Assembly: GCA_030838815.1 (NCBI GenBank) | Contig: JAUZEX010000004.1 | Coordinates: forward strand, 1 to 6,304 | Direction: 5' to 3' | Source: Actinomycetota bacterium | Lineage (GTDB): Bacteria; Actinomycetota; Acidimicrobiia; IMCC26256; BP-133 | DNA: 6,304 nucleotides | In this document: in pieces, positions 1 to 4,920 of the stretch | How the letters are laid out: the number at the start of each line of letters is the position of its first letter | How positions within the stretch are numbered: the stretch's first letter is position 1 | Program-made: the position numbers and the translations under genes | The notes under the pieces: model-generated | The model's database searches: none | Seen by the model: the letters and a program-made list of their open reading frames with translations, nothing else | What the model was told of the DNA's origin: nothing

Positions 1-449
1 AGGTCGGCGGCCAGGCCCTTGCCGATGCCCCCGGGGTCGAACCCCACGCCCGGCGGAAGCCGGACCCGGTCGCCGTCGACCACGATCCCGGCCGCCCCCA
101 CCGTGAGCGGGCTGTGGCCGGCCCGGCTGGGGTCGAGCGTCTCGAAGCTGCGGTCGTAGCCGGCCCGGATGACAGCGCCGAGCACGGTGGGGTCGAAGCG
201 GCCCACCGTGAGCCGCCAGGCCTCGAGCGCCCGTTCGACCAGCAGGAGGGTGTCGGCCGAGAGGCGGACCCACTCCCCCGTCCGCCGGGTCAGTTCGCTG
301 ATCTCGCTGTGGGGCAGGAACCGGCTCCAGCGCCCTTCGAGCTCGTCGATCCGTCCCCGGGCCCGGTCGGCCAGTCCGGCCGGGCCCCCGACGACGATGA
401 CGTGGGCGTCGCTGCCCATCGCCCGGAAGGACCGTTCCTCAGCTGCCAT
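1..449 (-). CDS. apbE: FAD:protein FMN transferase, ApbE family (N-terminal part; C-terminus beyond left edge)
   Basis: ApbE-family enzymes transfer FMN from FAD onto a Thr/Ser of a target protein by a phosphoester bond, maturing extracytoplasmic flavoproteins such as RnfG/NqrC-type subunits. Visible here are 149 codons of a family that is usually about 270-340 residues. The start reads MAAEERSFRAMGSDAHVIVV, the usual 'F.AMG(S/T)' opening strand. Next come ELEGRWSRFLPHSEISELTR (compare the family 'e.rfSrf.p.SelsrlN'), GRFDPTV near residue 90, and GFDPGGIGKGLAADL at the cut edge, which matches the family's 'vDlGGigKGyavD' nucleotide-binding signature. There is no signal peptide or lipobox, so this copy probably acts in the cytoplasm or its target is exported later. 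The ATG lies 11 bases inside the end of the upstream gene with only a close-set GGAG, which suggests translational coupling. Family assignment is firm; the acceptor protein is not visible. Confidence 0.9.
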   Translation of the reverse strand, partial: MAAEERSFRAMGSDAHVIVVGGPAGLADRARGRIDELEGRWSRFLPHSEISELTRRTGEWVRLSADTLLLVERALEAWRLTVGRFDPTVLGAVIRAGYDRSFETLDPSRAGHSPLTVGAAGIVVDGDRVRLPPGVGFDPGGIGKGLAAD

Positions 450-780
450 GGCTCCGGGTCGTCGCCGATGACGACGGGGTGGCGGCGGTGGCCGAGTACC
501 GGGACGCGGCGGTCGTCGTGGTCGTCGTCGTCGCCTTCCGGACCGTGGTGGTGGTCGTGGCCGGCGCCGCGGCCGATTCGACGGTGCCGGTGACGGCGGC
601 CGTCCCGGTGCTCACCGCAGTGGCGGCCATGGCGCCCGTCAGCACGAGGGCGGCCAGGGCGCTCGTCGCTCCGGTGACCTGTCGGGCCCGGCGGGCCGGG
701 TGGGGTCGGCGCCGACGGTTCGGGCCTGCGCCTGCGCTGGGGCTGGGGGTGGGGGTCGGAGTGGTCGGCGCGGTGTCCAT
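439..780 (-). CDS. Small single-pass membrane protein with Thr/Ala-rich tail, function unknown
   Basis: This is a 113-residue protein I do not recognise. It opens with a Pro/Thr-rich segment (residues 1-20) and an Arg-rich patch (NRRRRPHPARRAR, 21-33). A weakly hydrophobic helix rich in Ala, Val and Thr follows (about 36-64), then a low-complexity tail with two Thr runs (75-79 and 84-90). The Arg patch before the helix predicts N-in/C-out topology, with the Thr-rich part outside the membrane. Codons are almost all G/C-ending, which supports real coding in this frame over the Val-rich frame on the other strand. It sits 62 bases after the response regulator and overlaps apbE by 11 bases. A GGAGGA lies 20 bases before the ATG, which is too far to be ideal, so the exact start is uncertain. 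A TGAT tetrapeptide at 36-39 recalls the ApbE flavinylation motif but lacks its acidic residue. An anchor or sensor role in the flavinylation locus is only a guess. Confidence 0.6.
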   Translation of the reverse strand: MDTAPTTPTPTPSPSAGAGPNRRRRPHPARRARQVTGATSALAALVLTGAMAATAVSTGTAAVTGTVESAAAPATTTTTVRKATTTTTTTAASRYSATAATPSSSATTRSHGS

Positions 781-796
781 GCCCAGATGATCGGCC

Positions 797-823
797 CGGT
801 TCCTCCGCGTCGCCTGGGAACCG
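797..823 (-). other. Possible hairpin covering the only Shine-Dalgarno-like site before the small membrane protein
   Basis: On the minus strand CGGTTCC pairs perfectly with GGAACCG across a 13-base loop. The 3' arm overlaps the GGAGGA that is the only ribosome-binding-like sequence ahead of the membrane-protein gene. It could modulate translation of that gene and of the coupled apbE. A 7-bp stem in GC-rich DNA is easily found by chance. Confidence 0.25.
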
Positions 824-842
824 CCTTGGGCTCGCCGCCGAC

Positions 843-1565
843 TCAGGCGGATCGGTCGGGCGGGAGGCGGAGGCTGTACCCGACGCCCCGCACGGTGTGG
901 ATCAGGGGCGGCTCGGCGGCGTCGATCTTGTGCCGCAGGTAACTGATGTACGTCTCCAGCACGCTGGCGTTGCCGGTGAACGTGTAGTCCCAGACGTGCG
1001 CGAGGATCTGCTCCCGGGTGAGGACGCGGCGGGCGTTGGACAGGAGGTAGTGGAGGAGCTTGTACTCCGTGACGGTCAGCTCGATCAGCTTCCCGCCCCG
1101 CCACACGTCCCGCGTCTCCTCGTCCAGCTCGAGGTCGGCGTAGCTCAGCCGATGGTCGCCCGGACCGATGCCCTTGGAACGGCGCAGCACCGCCTTCACC
1201 CGCTCGATGAGCTCCTCGATGCTGAACGGCTTGGTCACATAGTCGTCGCTGCCGAGCCGGAGCCCCTCGACCTTGTCGGCGGTGGTGTCCCGGGCGGTGA
1301 GAAAGATGATCGGCACCCGGTTCCCGGCTCCCTCCGCCTGGCGGAGCCGGCGGGCCACCTCGAAGCCATCGAGATCGGGCAGCATCACGTCGAGCACCAC
1401 GAGGTCGGGTCGGCGGCTCTCGATGGCCGACAGGGCGGCCCGGCCCGAGCCGGCCCGCTCGACCTCGAAGCCGTTGAAGCCGAGCCCCATGGCCACCAGC
1501 TCCGTGATGTGCTCCTCGTCGTCGACGACGAGGACCCTCGGTTGGGGCCTGTCCCGATCCGCCAT
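843..1565 (-). CDS. OmpR/PhoB-family DNA-binding response regulator
   Basis: Two-component response regulator of 240 residues, a normal length for the family. Receiver domain, residues 9-127: acidic pair D15-D16 in VLVVDDEE, phospho-acceptor D59 in LVVLDVMLPD, switch Thr T90 in FLTA, and K112 in VTKPF. C-terminal winged helix, about 138-236: LTVTEYKLLHYLL, the recognition region VLTREQILAHVW...SVLETYISYLRHKID, and the closing hairpin HTVRGVGYSLR. It should bind tandem direct repeats as a dimer once phosphorylated, most likely by the divergent kinase at 1670. Start choice: neither the ATG at 1565 nor the in-frame ATG at 1574 has a Shine-Dalgarno site, but TAGCAT sits exactly 7 bases before the 1565 ATG, as in leaderless actinobacterial genes. 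An ATG at 1661 would add a Pro/Arg-rich stretch unlike any receiver and is rejected. It is the first gene of the leftward operon. The layout recalls TcrX/TcrY- and TrcR/TrcS-type pairs, but orthology cannot be decided here. Confidence 0.95.
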   Translation of the reverse strand: MADRDRPQPRVLVVDDEEHITELVAMGLGFNGFEVERAGSGRAALSAIESRRPDLVVLDVMLPDLDGFEVARRLRQAEGAGNRVPIIFLTARDTTADKVEGLRLGSDDYVTKPFSIEELIERVKAVLRRSKGIGPGDHRLSYADLELDEETRDVWRGGKLIELTVTEYKLLHYLLSNARRVLTREQILAHVWDYTFTGNASVLETYISYLRHKIDAAEPPLIHTVRGVGYSLRLPPDRSA

Positions 1566-1572
1566 GGCGCCC

Positions 1573-1578
1573 ATGCTA
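1573..1578 (-). promoter_or_regulatory. Candidate -10 box of a leaderless promoter for the response regulator
   Basis: TAGCAT on the minus strand fits the TANNNT core. It is followed by exactly 7 bases and then the ATG at 1565, the spacing expected when transcription starts on the A of the start codon. I see no good -35 element at 17-18 bases. The absence of any Shine-Dalgarno sequence is consistent with leaderless translation. Confidence 0.35.
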
Positions 1579-1631
1579 TGGGGCTTTCGGCCAACCCACA
1601 GTCGGCTCGGAGGGAACTCCAAGCTTCGCCT

Positions 1632-1656
1632 GAGGCCGGGCGGAGGCCGGCCTCCG
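1632..1656. promoter_or_regulatory. Direct repeat with 11-bp period plus 16-bp palindrome between divergent regulator and kinase genes
   Basis: GAGGCCGG occurs at 1632-1639 and again at 1643-1650, start-to-start distance 11 bp. That is one helical turn, the arrangement OmpR/PhoB-type regulators usually bind. The second copy lies inside a perfect palindrome, CGGAGGCCGGCCTCCG, at 1641-1656. The site is 14 bases before the kinase ATG and about 75 bases before the regulator ATG, so it could serve autoregulation of both. GC-rich background makes such repeats less surprising, and no binding consensus is known for this regulator. Confidence 0.4.
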
Positions 1657-1669
1657 ATCATCGGGTCGT

Positions 1670-3220
1670 ATGACGCTCCGCCTCCGCCTCGTGCTCGGTC
1701 TCGTCGTGCTCGTCACGGCCGGCCTGGCCGTGTTCGGGTTCGCCACCTACGAGCTCTACTCCCGTTCCCAGTACTCCCGCCTCGACGCCCAGATCCGGGC
1801 CTCGGCGCCCACCGTCGTTCCCACACTGGCCCGCAAGGCCGGCCTGGCCTACGACGACGGCGGCGGTCCCGGCCCCGGGTTCGGCGGCGGGCCGCCGGCC
1901 CACGCCGGGGGGCCCGACGGCGCCGTCACCGGCGACGGTGGCGGAAGGGGCGGGCGGAATGGCCCGCCGACGGTCGTGCCGCTGGTCAGCTACGCCGAGC
2001 TGAGGGGCTCCGACGGGACCGTCGTCACCAACCTCGCCGGTTCGAGCACGGCCTCCGTCCCGAAACTCGACGACATCCTGAAGGTCACCACCGGCTCCGG
2101 CCGCATCTGGACGACGGGGTCCGCCAGCGGTTCGGGCCAGTGGCGGGTCTACGCCGGCCCGGCCCAGAACCTCGCCGGCGACACCGTCGTCGTCGCCGTC
2201 CCCGAGACGGAGGTCACGTCGGCCCTGCGCAAGCTCATCCTCATCGAGGGATCGGCCGGCGCCGGGCTGCTGGCCCTGCTGGCCACCGGAGCGTGGTTCC
2301 TCCTCCGACGGGGGCTGCACCCGCTGGAGCAGATGGCGACGTCGGCCCGCTCCATCACCGCCGGCGACCTCTCGGAGCGCGTCAGCCCCAGCGAGGGCCG
2401 CACGGAGGTCGGCCAGCTCGGCCTCGCCCTCAACACCATGCTGGGGGAACTCGAGTCGGCCTTCGCCGAGCGCGACCGCACCGAGCACCGGCTCCGCCAG
2501 TTCCTGGCCGACGCCTCCCACGAGCTCCGCACCCCGCTCACGTCCATCCAGGGCTTTGCCGAGTTGTTCCGGCTCGGCGCCGGACCCGCCGCCGCCGACC
2601 GGCCCGCCGGGGCCCCCGACGTCGACCTCGGGGTCATCATGCGGCGAATCGAGGAGGAGTCGGCCCGCATGAAGACGCTGGTCGAGGACCTGCTGCTCCT
2701 GGCCCGGCTGGACCAGACCCGGCCCATCGAGCGGGCCCCGGTCGACCTCGCCGTCCTGGCCGCCGACGCCTGCAGCGACGCCGTGGCCGGCGCTCCCGAC
2801 CGGCCCGTAGCCCTCGATGCCCCCGAGCCGGTGGTGATCCTCGGCGACCGCGACCACCTGCGCCAGGCGATGGCCAACCTCGTCAGCAATGCCCTGCGCC
2901 ACACCCCGGCCGGGACCCCGATCGAGGTCAGCGCCCGGGTCGCCGGGGGCGCCGCCACGGTGGTGGTGCGCGACCACGGCGGCGGGCTCGACGACGAGGC
3001 CCTGGGCCATGTGTTCGACCGGTTCTGGCAGGCCGACAGCGCCCGCGTCGGCACCGGCGCCGGGCTCGGCCTGGCCATCGTGGCCGGCATTGCCGCCGAG
3101 CACGGCGGCGCGGCGGCGGTGGCCAATGCCCCGGGCGGCGGCGCCCTGTTCACGCTGCGCCTTCCGCTCCGGGCGGCTTCGGACGGGCGGAGCGAAGGGG
3201 GCGATTCCCCCGGGGGTTGA
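1670..3220 (+). CDS. HAMP-domain sensor histidine kinase
   Basis: Membrane sensor kinase of 516 residues, presumed partner of the divergent response regulator. TM1 spans residues 5-27. An extracytoplasmic sensor region (about 28-187) follows, with a Gly/Pro-rich stretch at 63-99 that lacks obvious fold. TM2 is at 188-212 and HAMP at about 213-266 (HPLEQM...ITAGDLSERV). The dimerization/phosphotransfer helix carries the H-box DASHELRTPL with H284. The ATPase domain has the N-box NLVSNALRH (N407), G1 VRDHGGG (D435), F-box VFDRFWQAD (448-456) and G2 GAGLGLAIV (463-471). All catalytic motifs are intact. The tail after residue 500 is short, polar and probably disordered. No Shine-Dalgarno sequence lies at a useful distance from the ATG; GATCAT ends 8 bases upstream, so leaderless expression is possible. 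The architecture resembles actinobacterial TcrY/TrcS-like kinases; the stimulus is unknown. Confidence 0.95.
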   Translation: MTLRLRLVLGLVVLVTAGLAVFGFATYELYSRSQYSRLDAQIRASAPTVVPTLARKAGLAYDDGGGPGPGFGGGPPAHAGGPDGAVTGDGGGRGGRNGPPTVVPLVSYAELRGSDGTVVTNLAGSSTASVPKLDDILKVTTGSGRIWTTGSASGSGQWRVYAGPAQNLAGDTVVVAVPETEVTSALRKLILIEGSAGAGLLALLATGAWFLLRRGLHPLEQMATSARSITAGDLSERVSPSEGRTEVGQLGLALNTMLGELESAFAERDRTEHRLRQFLADASHELRTPLTSIQGFAELFRLGAGPAAADRPAGAPDVDLGVIMRRIEEESARMKTLVEDLLLLARLDQTRPIERAPVDLAVLAADACSDAVAGAPDRPVALDAPEPVVILGDRDHLRQAMANLVSNALRHTPAGTPIEVSARVAGGAATVVVRDHGGGLDDEALGHVFDRFWQADSARVGTGAGLGLAIVAGIAAEHGGAAAVANAPGGGALFTLRLPLRAASDGRSEGGDSPGG

Positions 3221-3240
3221 GCTTTCCTTACGAACCGGCT

Positions 3241-3267
3241 TCAGCCCGTTCGTACGGGTGCCGATGG
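3241..3267 (+). promoter_or_regulatory. Candidate FliA/WhiG-type promoter before the secreted repeat protein
   Basis: TCAG (3241-3244), a 15-base spacer and GCCGATGG (3260-3267) resemble the sigma-28 pattern TAAA-N15-GCCGATAA: six of eight bases match in the -10 element and two of four in the -35. The spacer itself is the perfect inverted repeat CCCGT-TCGT-ACGGG (3245-3258). The implied start near 3273 would give a leader of about 90 bases before the GTG. No sigma-28 gene is in the window, so this stays tentative. Confidence 0.35.
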
Positions 3268-3317
3268 GCAGAAGGGGTCGGAAACCGGCGCCGCCGCCGG
3301 CGGCTGCCCGAACCCCA

Positions 3318-3334
3318 CGGCAGCGCCGCTGCCG
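3318..3334 (+). other. Stable hairpin in the leader of the secreted repeat protein
   Basis: CGGCAGC-GCC-GCTGCCG forms a perfect 7-bp stem with a 3-base loop, ending 17 bases before the Shine-Dalgarno sequence. No T-run follows, so it is not a standard intrinsic terminator. It may shape mRNA stability or translation. An upstream CTGCC at 3304-3308 could compete for its left arm. Confidence 0.4.
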
Positions 3335-3351
3335 GTACGAACACGATTTCC

Positions 3352-3356
3352 GGAGG
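3352..3356 (+). promoter_or_regulatory. Ribosome binding site that fixes a GTG start
   Basis: GGAGG lies 4 bases before GTG at 3361. There is no ATG in this frame that would leave an intact signal peptide. The frame is open far upstream through the kinase gene, so this site together with the signal sequence decides the start. Confidence 0.7.
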
Positions 3357-3360
3357 CTCC

Positions 3361-4731
3361 GTGCACCAGTCCGCCCTGCGCCGCGGTTTCGCCGCGCTCG
3401 CTTCTTTGCTGACCGTGGCCACCCTGGCCGCCCCCGCCCGCGCCGCCACCTACCGGGCGGACGCCGCCAGCAGCATCACCGACGCCAAGGGTGACGTCAC
3501 CACCGAGGCCAACCCCAACCAGCTCGTGAACGAGGCCCGGGCCGATGTCACCGCCGCCTCGGCCGATTACCGCCCCGGCGAGATCGCCTTCACCCTCAAC
3601 GTGGCCCAGCCCACCGACCCCCGCAGCGACCCGAACTGGAAGGACGGCGCCTCCTTCGCCCTGTGGGGCATCGACACGAGCGGCGACCAGAATGCCGACT
3701 ACCTCGTCTCGCTGGTGAACGTCCAGGGCGTCCTCATCTCAGGCGTCGTCGGTGCTGCCGACCCGAACACGGTCCTGTGCTTCGGCTCCGGCACCTTCGA
3801 CGGCACGACCTACGGCGCCGTGATCGCCTCCAGCTGCGTCGGCAACCCCGCCTCCTTCAACTGGGGCGGCGGGATGGTCTACGACGCCAGCCCCGGGAAG
3901 GTCAACGCTCCCCTGGCCGTCGACAGCGCGCCCGACGGCGACGCCATGGCCGGCCCGGTCACCACCCCGGGGGCGATCGACCCCGCCGCCGGGGGCTACT
4001 GGCTCGTCGGCCGCGACGGCGGCGTCTTCAGCTTCAACTCGGCCTTCTCCGGCTCCACCGGGGCCATCAAGCTCAACCAGCCGATCGTCGGAATGGCGGC
4101 CGACCCCGACCACAAGGGCTACTGGTTCGTGGCCTCCGACGGCGGGGTCTTCGGCTTCGACGCCAAGTTCCTGGGCTCGACCGGCGACCTCAAGCTGAAC
4201 AAGCCGATCGTGGGCATGACGCCGACGCCGACGGGCAAGGGCTACTGGCTCGTGGCCTCCGACGGCGGGATCTTCTCCTTCGGCGACGCCGCCTTCCTCG
4301 GTTCCACCGGCAGCCTCAACCTCAACAAGCCGATCGTCGGCATGGCTTCCACCCCGTCCGGCAAGGGGTACTGGCTCGTCGCTTCCGATGGCGGGCTCTT
4401 CTCCTTCGGCGATGCCAGCTTCTTCGGCTCGACCGGCGCCATCAAGCTCAACCAGCCGATCGTCGCCATGGCCTCCAATGGCACCGGCAAGGGGTACTGG
4501 CTGGTCGCGTCGGACGGGGGCGTTTTTGCCTTCGGTGACGCCCTCCCCCTCGGTTCGGCCCTCGGTTCCTCCTTCCCGGTGGTGGGCATCGCCGCCGCCA
4601 AGGACGGCCAGGGGTACTCGATCGTCCGGGCCGATGGCACCGTGATCAACAAGGGCACTGCGCCGCTGGCGGGCTCGCTGGTCGGCCACACGCTGACCCT
4701 GCCGATCGTCGGCATCGCCGCCACCCTGTAG
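3361..4731 (+). CDS. Secreted protein with beta-rich N-terminal domain and six GYWLVASDGG propeller-like repeats
   Basis: A 456-residue exported protein. The signal peptide is residues 1-28 (Arg pair at 7-8, hydrophobic ALASLLTVATLA, cleavage after APARA), so the mature form starts ATYRAD. Residues 29-200 form a region of short beta-like stretches with Asp/Gly turns (SITDAKGDV, LWGIDTSGDQNADYLV) and two Cys (140 and 159) that could pair. It resembles the generic jelly-roll domains of secreted proteins, but I cannot name a family. Residues 211-456 are six tandem units of 40-42 residues: Tyr of the GY motif at 213, 254, 295, 337, 379 and 419. The core is KGYWLVASDGG, F(S/G)FGDA, GSTG and LN(K/Q)PIVGMA. 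The last unit is degenerate (QGYSIV...). Such units are common in Acidimicrobiia surface proteins and look like beta-propeller blades. No catalytic motif is evident; a binding or wall-associated role is inferred. It is monocistronic, with its own leader and terminator. Confidence 0.85.
   Translation: MHQSALRRGFAALASLLTVATLAAPARAATYRADAASSITDAKGDVTTEANPNQLVNEARADVTAASADYRPGEIAFTLNVAQPTDPRSDPNWKDGASFALWGIDTSGDQNADYLVSLVNVQGVLISGVVGAADPNTVLCFGSGTFDGTTYGAVIASSCVGNPASFNWGGGMVYDASPGKVNAPLAVDSAPDGDAMAGPVTTPGAIDPAAGGYWLVGRDGGVFSFNSAFSGSTGAIKLNQPIVGMAADPDHKGYWFVASDGGVFGFDAKFLGSTGDLKLNKPIVGMTPTPTGKGYWLVASDGGIFSFGDAAFLGSTGSLNLNKPIVGMASTPSGKGYWLVASDGGLFSFGDASFFGSTGAIKLNQPIVAMASNGTGKGYWLVASDGGVFAFGDALPLGSALGSSFPVVGIAAAKDGQGYSIVRADGTVINKGTAPLAGSLVGHTLTLPIVGIAATL
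3991..4728 (+). repeat. Tandem protein-coding repeat, six units of about 120-126 bp
   Basis: The propeller-like units recur every 41, 41, 42, 42 and 40 codons. Units 2-5 are close at the DNA level: 'AAGGG(C/G)TACTGG' at each unit start and 'CCGATCGTCG' towards the end. The first unit (GGYWLVGRDGG) and the last (QGYSIVRADG) are the most diverged, as expected for terminal blades. The pattern points to expansion by internal duplication within the gene. Confidence 0.85.
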
Positions 4732-4758
4732 CAAACGACCACTCTGTAGCCAACGACG
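4726..4758 (+). repeat. Imperfect 18-bp tandem duplication containing the stop codon
   Basis: CTGTAGCAAACGACC (4726-4740) recurs as CTGTAGCCAACGACG (4744-4758), 13 of 15 bases identical, offset 18. Because 18 is a multiple of three, the second TAG (4747-4749) is in frame with the first and serves as a backup stop. Confidence 0.5.
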
Positions 4759-4768
4759 ATCACCCTGT

Positions 4769-4798
4769 GTGAGGTCCGGGCTCCGGCCCGGGCCTCAC
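4769..4798 (+). terminator. Strong hairpin terminator after the secreted repeat protein
   Basis: GTGAGGTCCGGGC and GCCCGGGCCTCAC form a 13-bp stem with one G-T wobble, closed by the loop TCCG, beginning 37 bases after the stop. It lacks a T-tract, like many I-shaped terminators described in actinobacteria. It separates the repeat-protein gene from the sigma-factor promoter. The stem is nearly symmetrical, but no gene on the other strand needs it. Confidence 0.75.
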
Positions 4799-4855
4799 CG
4801 CGTCCAGCGGGCGCGACCGGCGTCGACAGCTCCATATTGCTAGCCTTTCCAGCGA

Positions 4856-4882
4856 GGATTGCTCCCAGGAATTACCGGGTAA
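4856..4882 (+). promoter_or_regulatory. SigF/SigB-type promoter driving the sigma-factor gene (probable autoregulation)
   Basis: GGATT (4856-4860), a 16-base spacer and GGGTAA (4877-4882) match the actinobacterial SigF pattern GGTTT-N15-17-GGGTA(A/T) at four of five -35 bases and all of the -10. Start of transcription would fall near 4889, giving a leader of about 30 bases to the ATG at 4921. The gene downstream encodes a factor of just this family, so it may drive itself. Bases 4799-4855, between the terminator and this site, show nothing further. Confidence 0.55.
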
Positions 4883-4905
4883 GCACGCACCCGTCAGCTT
4901 TCCCC

Positions 4906-4909
4906 GGAG
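4906..4909 (+). promoter_or_regulatory. Ribosome binding site choosing between two ATG codons of the sigma factor
   Basis: GGAG lies 11 bases before the ATG at 4921 but only 2 bases before the in-frame ATG at 4912. The longer spacing is somewhat wide yet workable and the shorter one is not, so 4921 is preferred. The two choices differ by only three residues. Confidence 0.5.
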
Positions 4910-4920
4910 TGATGACGCCA

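Noticed and set aside
479..790. Plus-strand open frame encoding a Val/Ala-rich hydrophobic protein.
   Set aside because: It is the mirror of Thr (ACC/ACG) codons in the minus-strand membrane-protein gene. No ribosome-binding site or recognisable motif supports it.
1658..3103. A 481-codon minus-strand open frame opposite the histidine kinase.
   Set aside because: The kinase frame shows every catalytic motif. The antisense frame is Gly/Ala/Asp-rich without a recognisable domain, a typical by-product of high GC content.
3207..3216. CCCCCGGGGG at the end of the kinase gene as a possible terminator.
   Set aside because: The palindrome has no loop bases, its flanks do not pair and no T-run follows. 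It encodes the kinase's final residues.
1273..3360. The propeller protein's frame stays open about 2 kb upstream, suggesting a giant 1152-residue protein.
   Set aside because: The upstream part reads Arg/Pro-rich nonsense across the antisense of the regulator and out of frame in the kinase. The GTG with GGAGG and a signal peptide at 3361 is the true start.
4891..4908. CCCGTCAGCT before the sigma gene recalls the 3' end of the ydaO/yuaA (c-di-AMP) riboswitch.
   Set aside because: None of the other conserved ydaO segments is found in the preceding 150 bases, so the 10-base match looks accidental. It also lies in the expected short leader after the SigF-type promoter.
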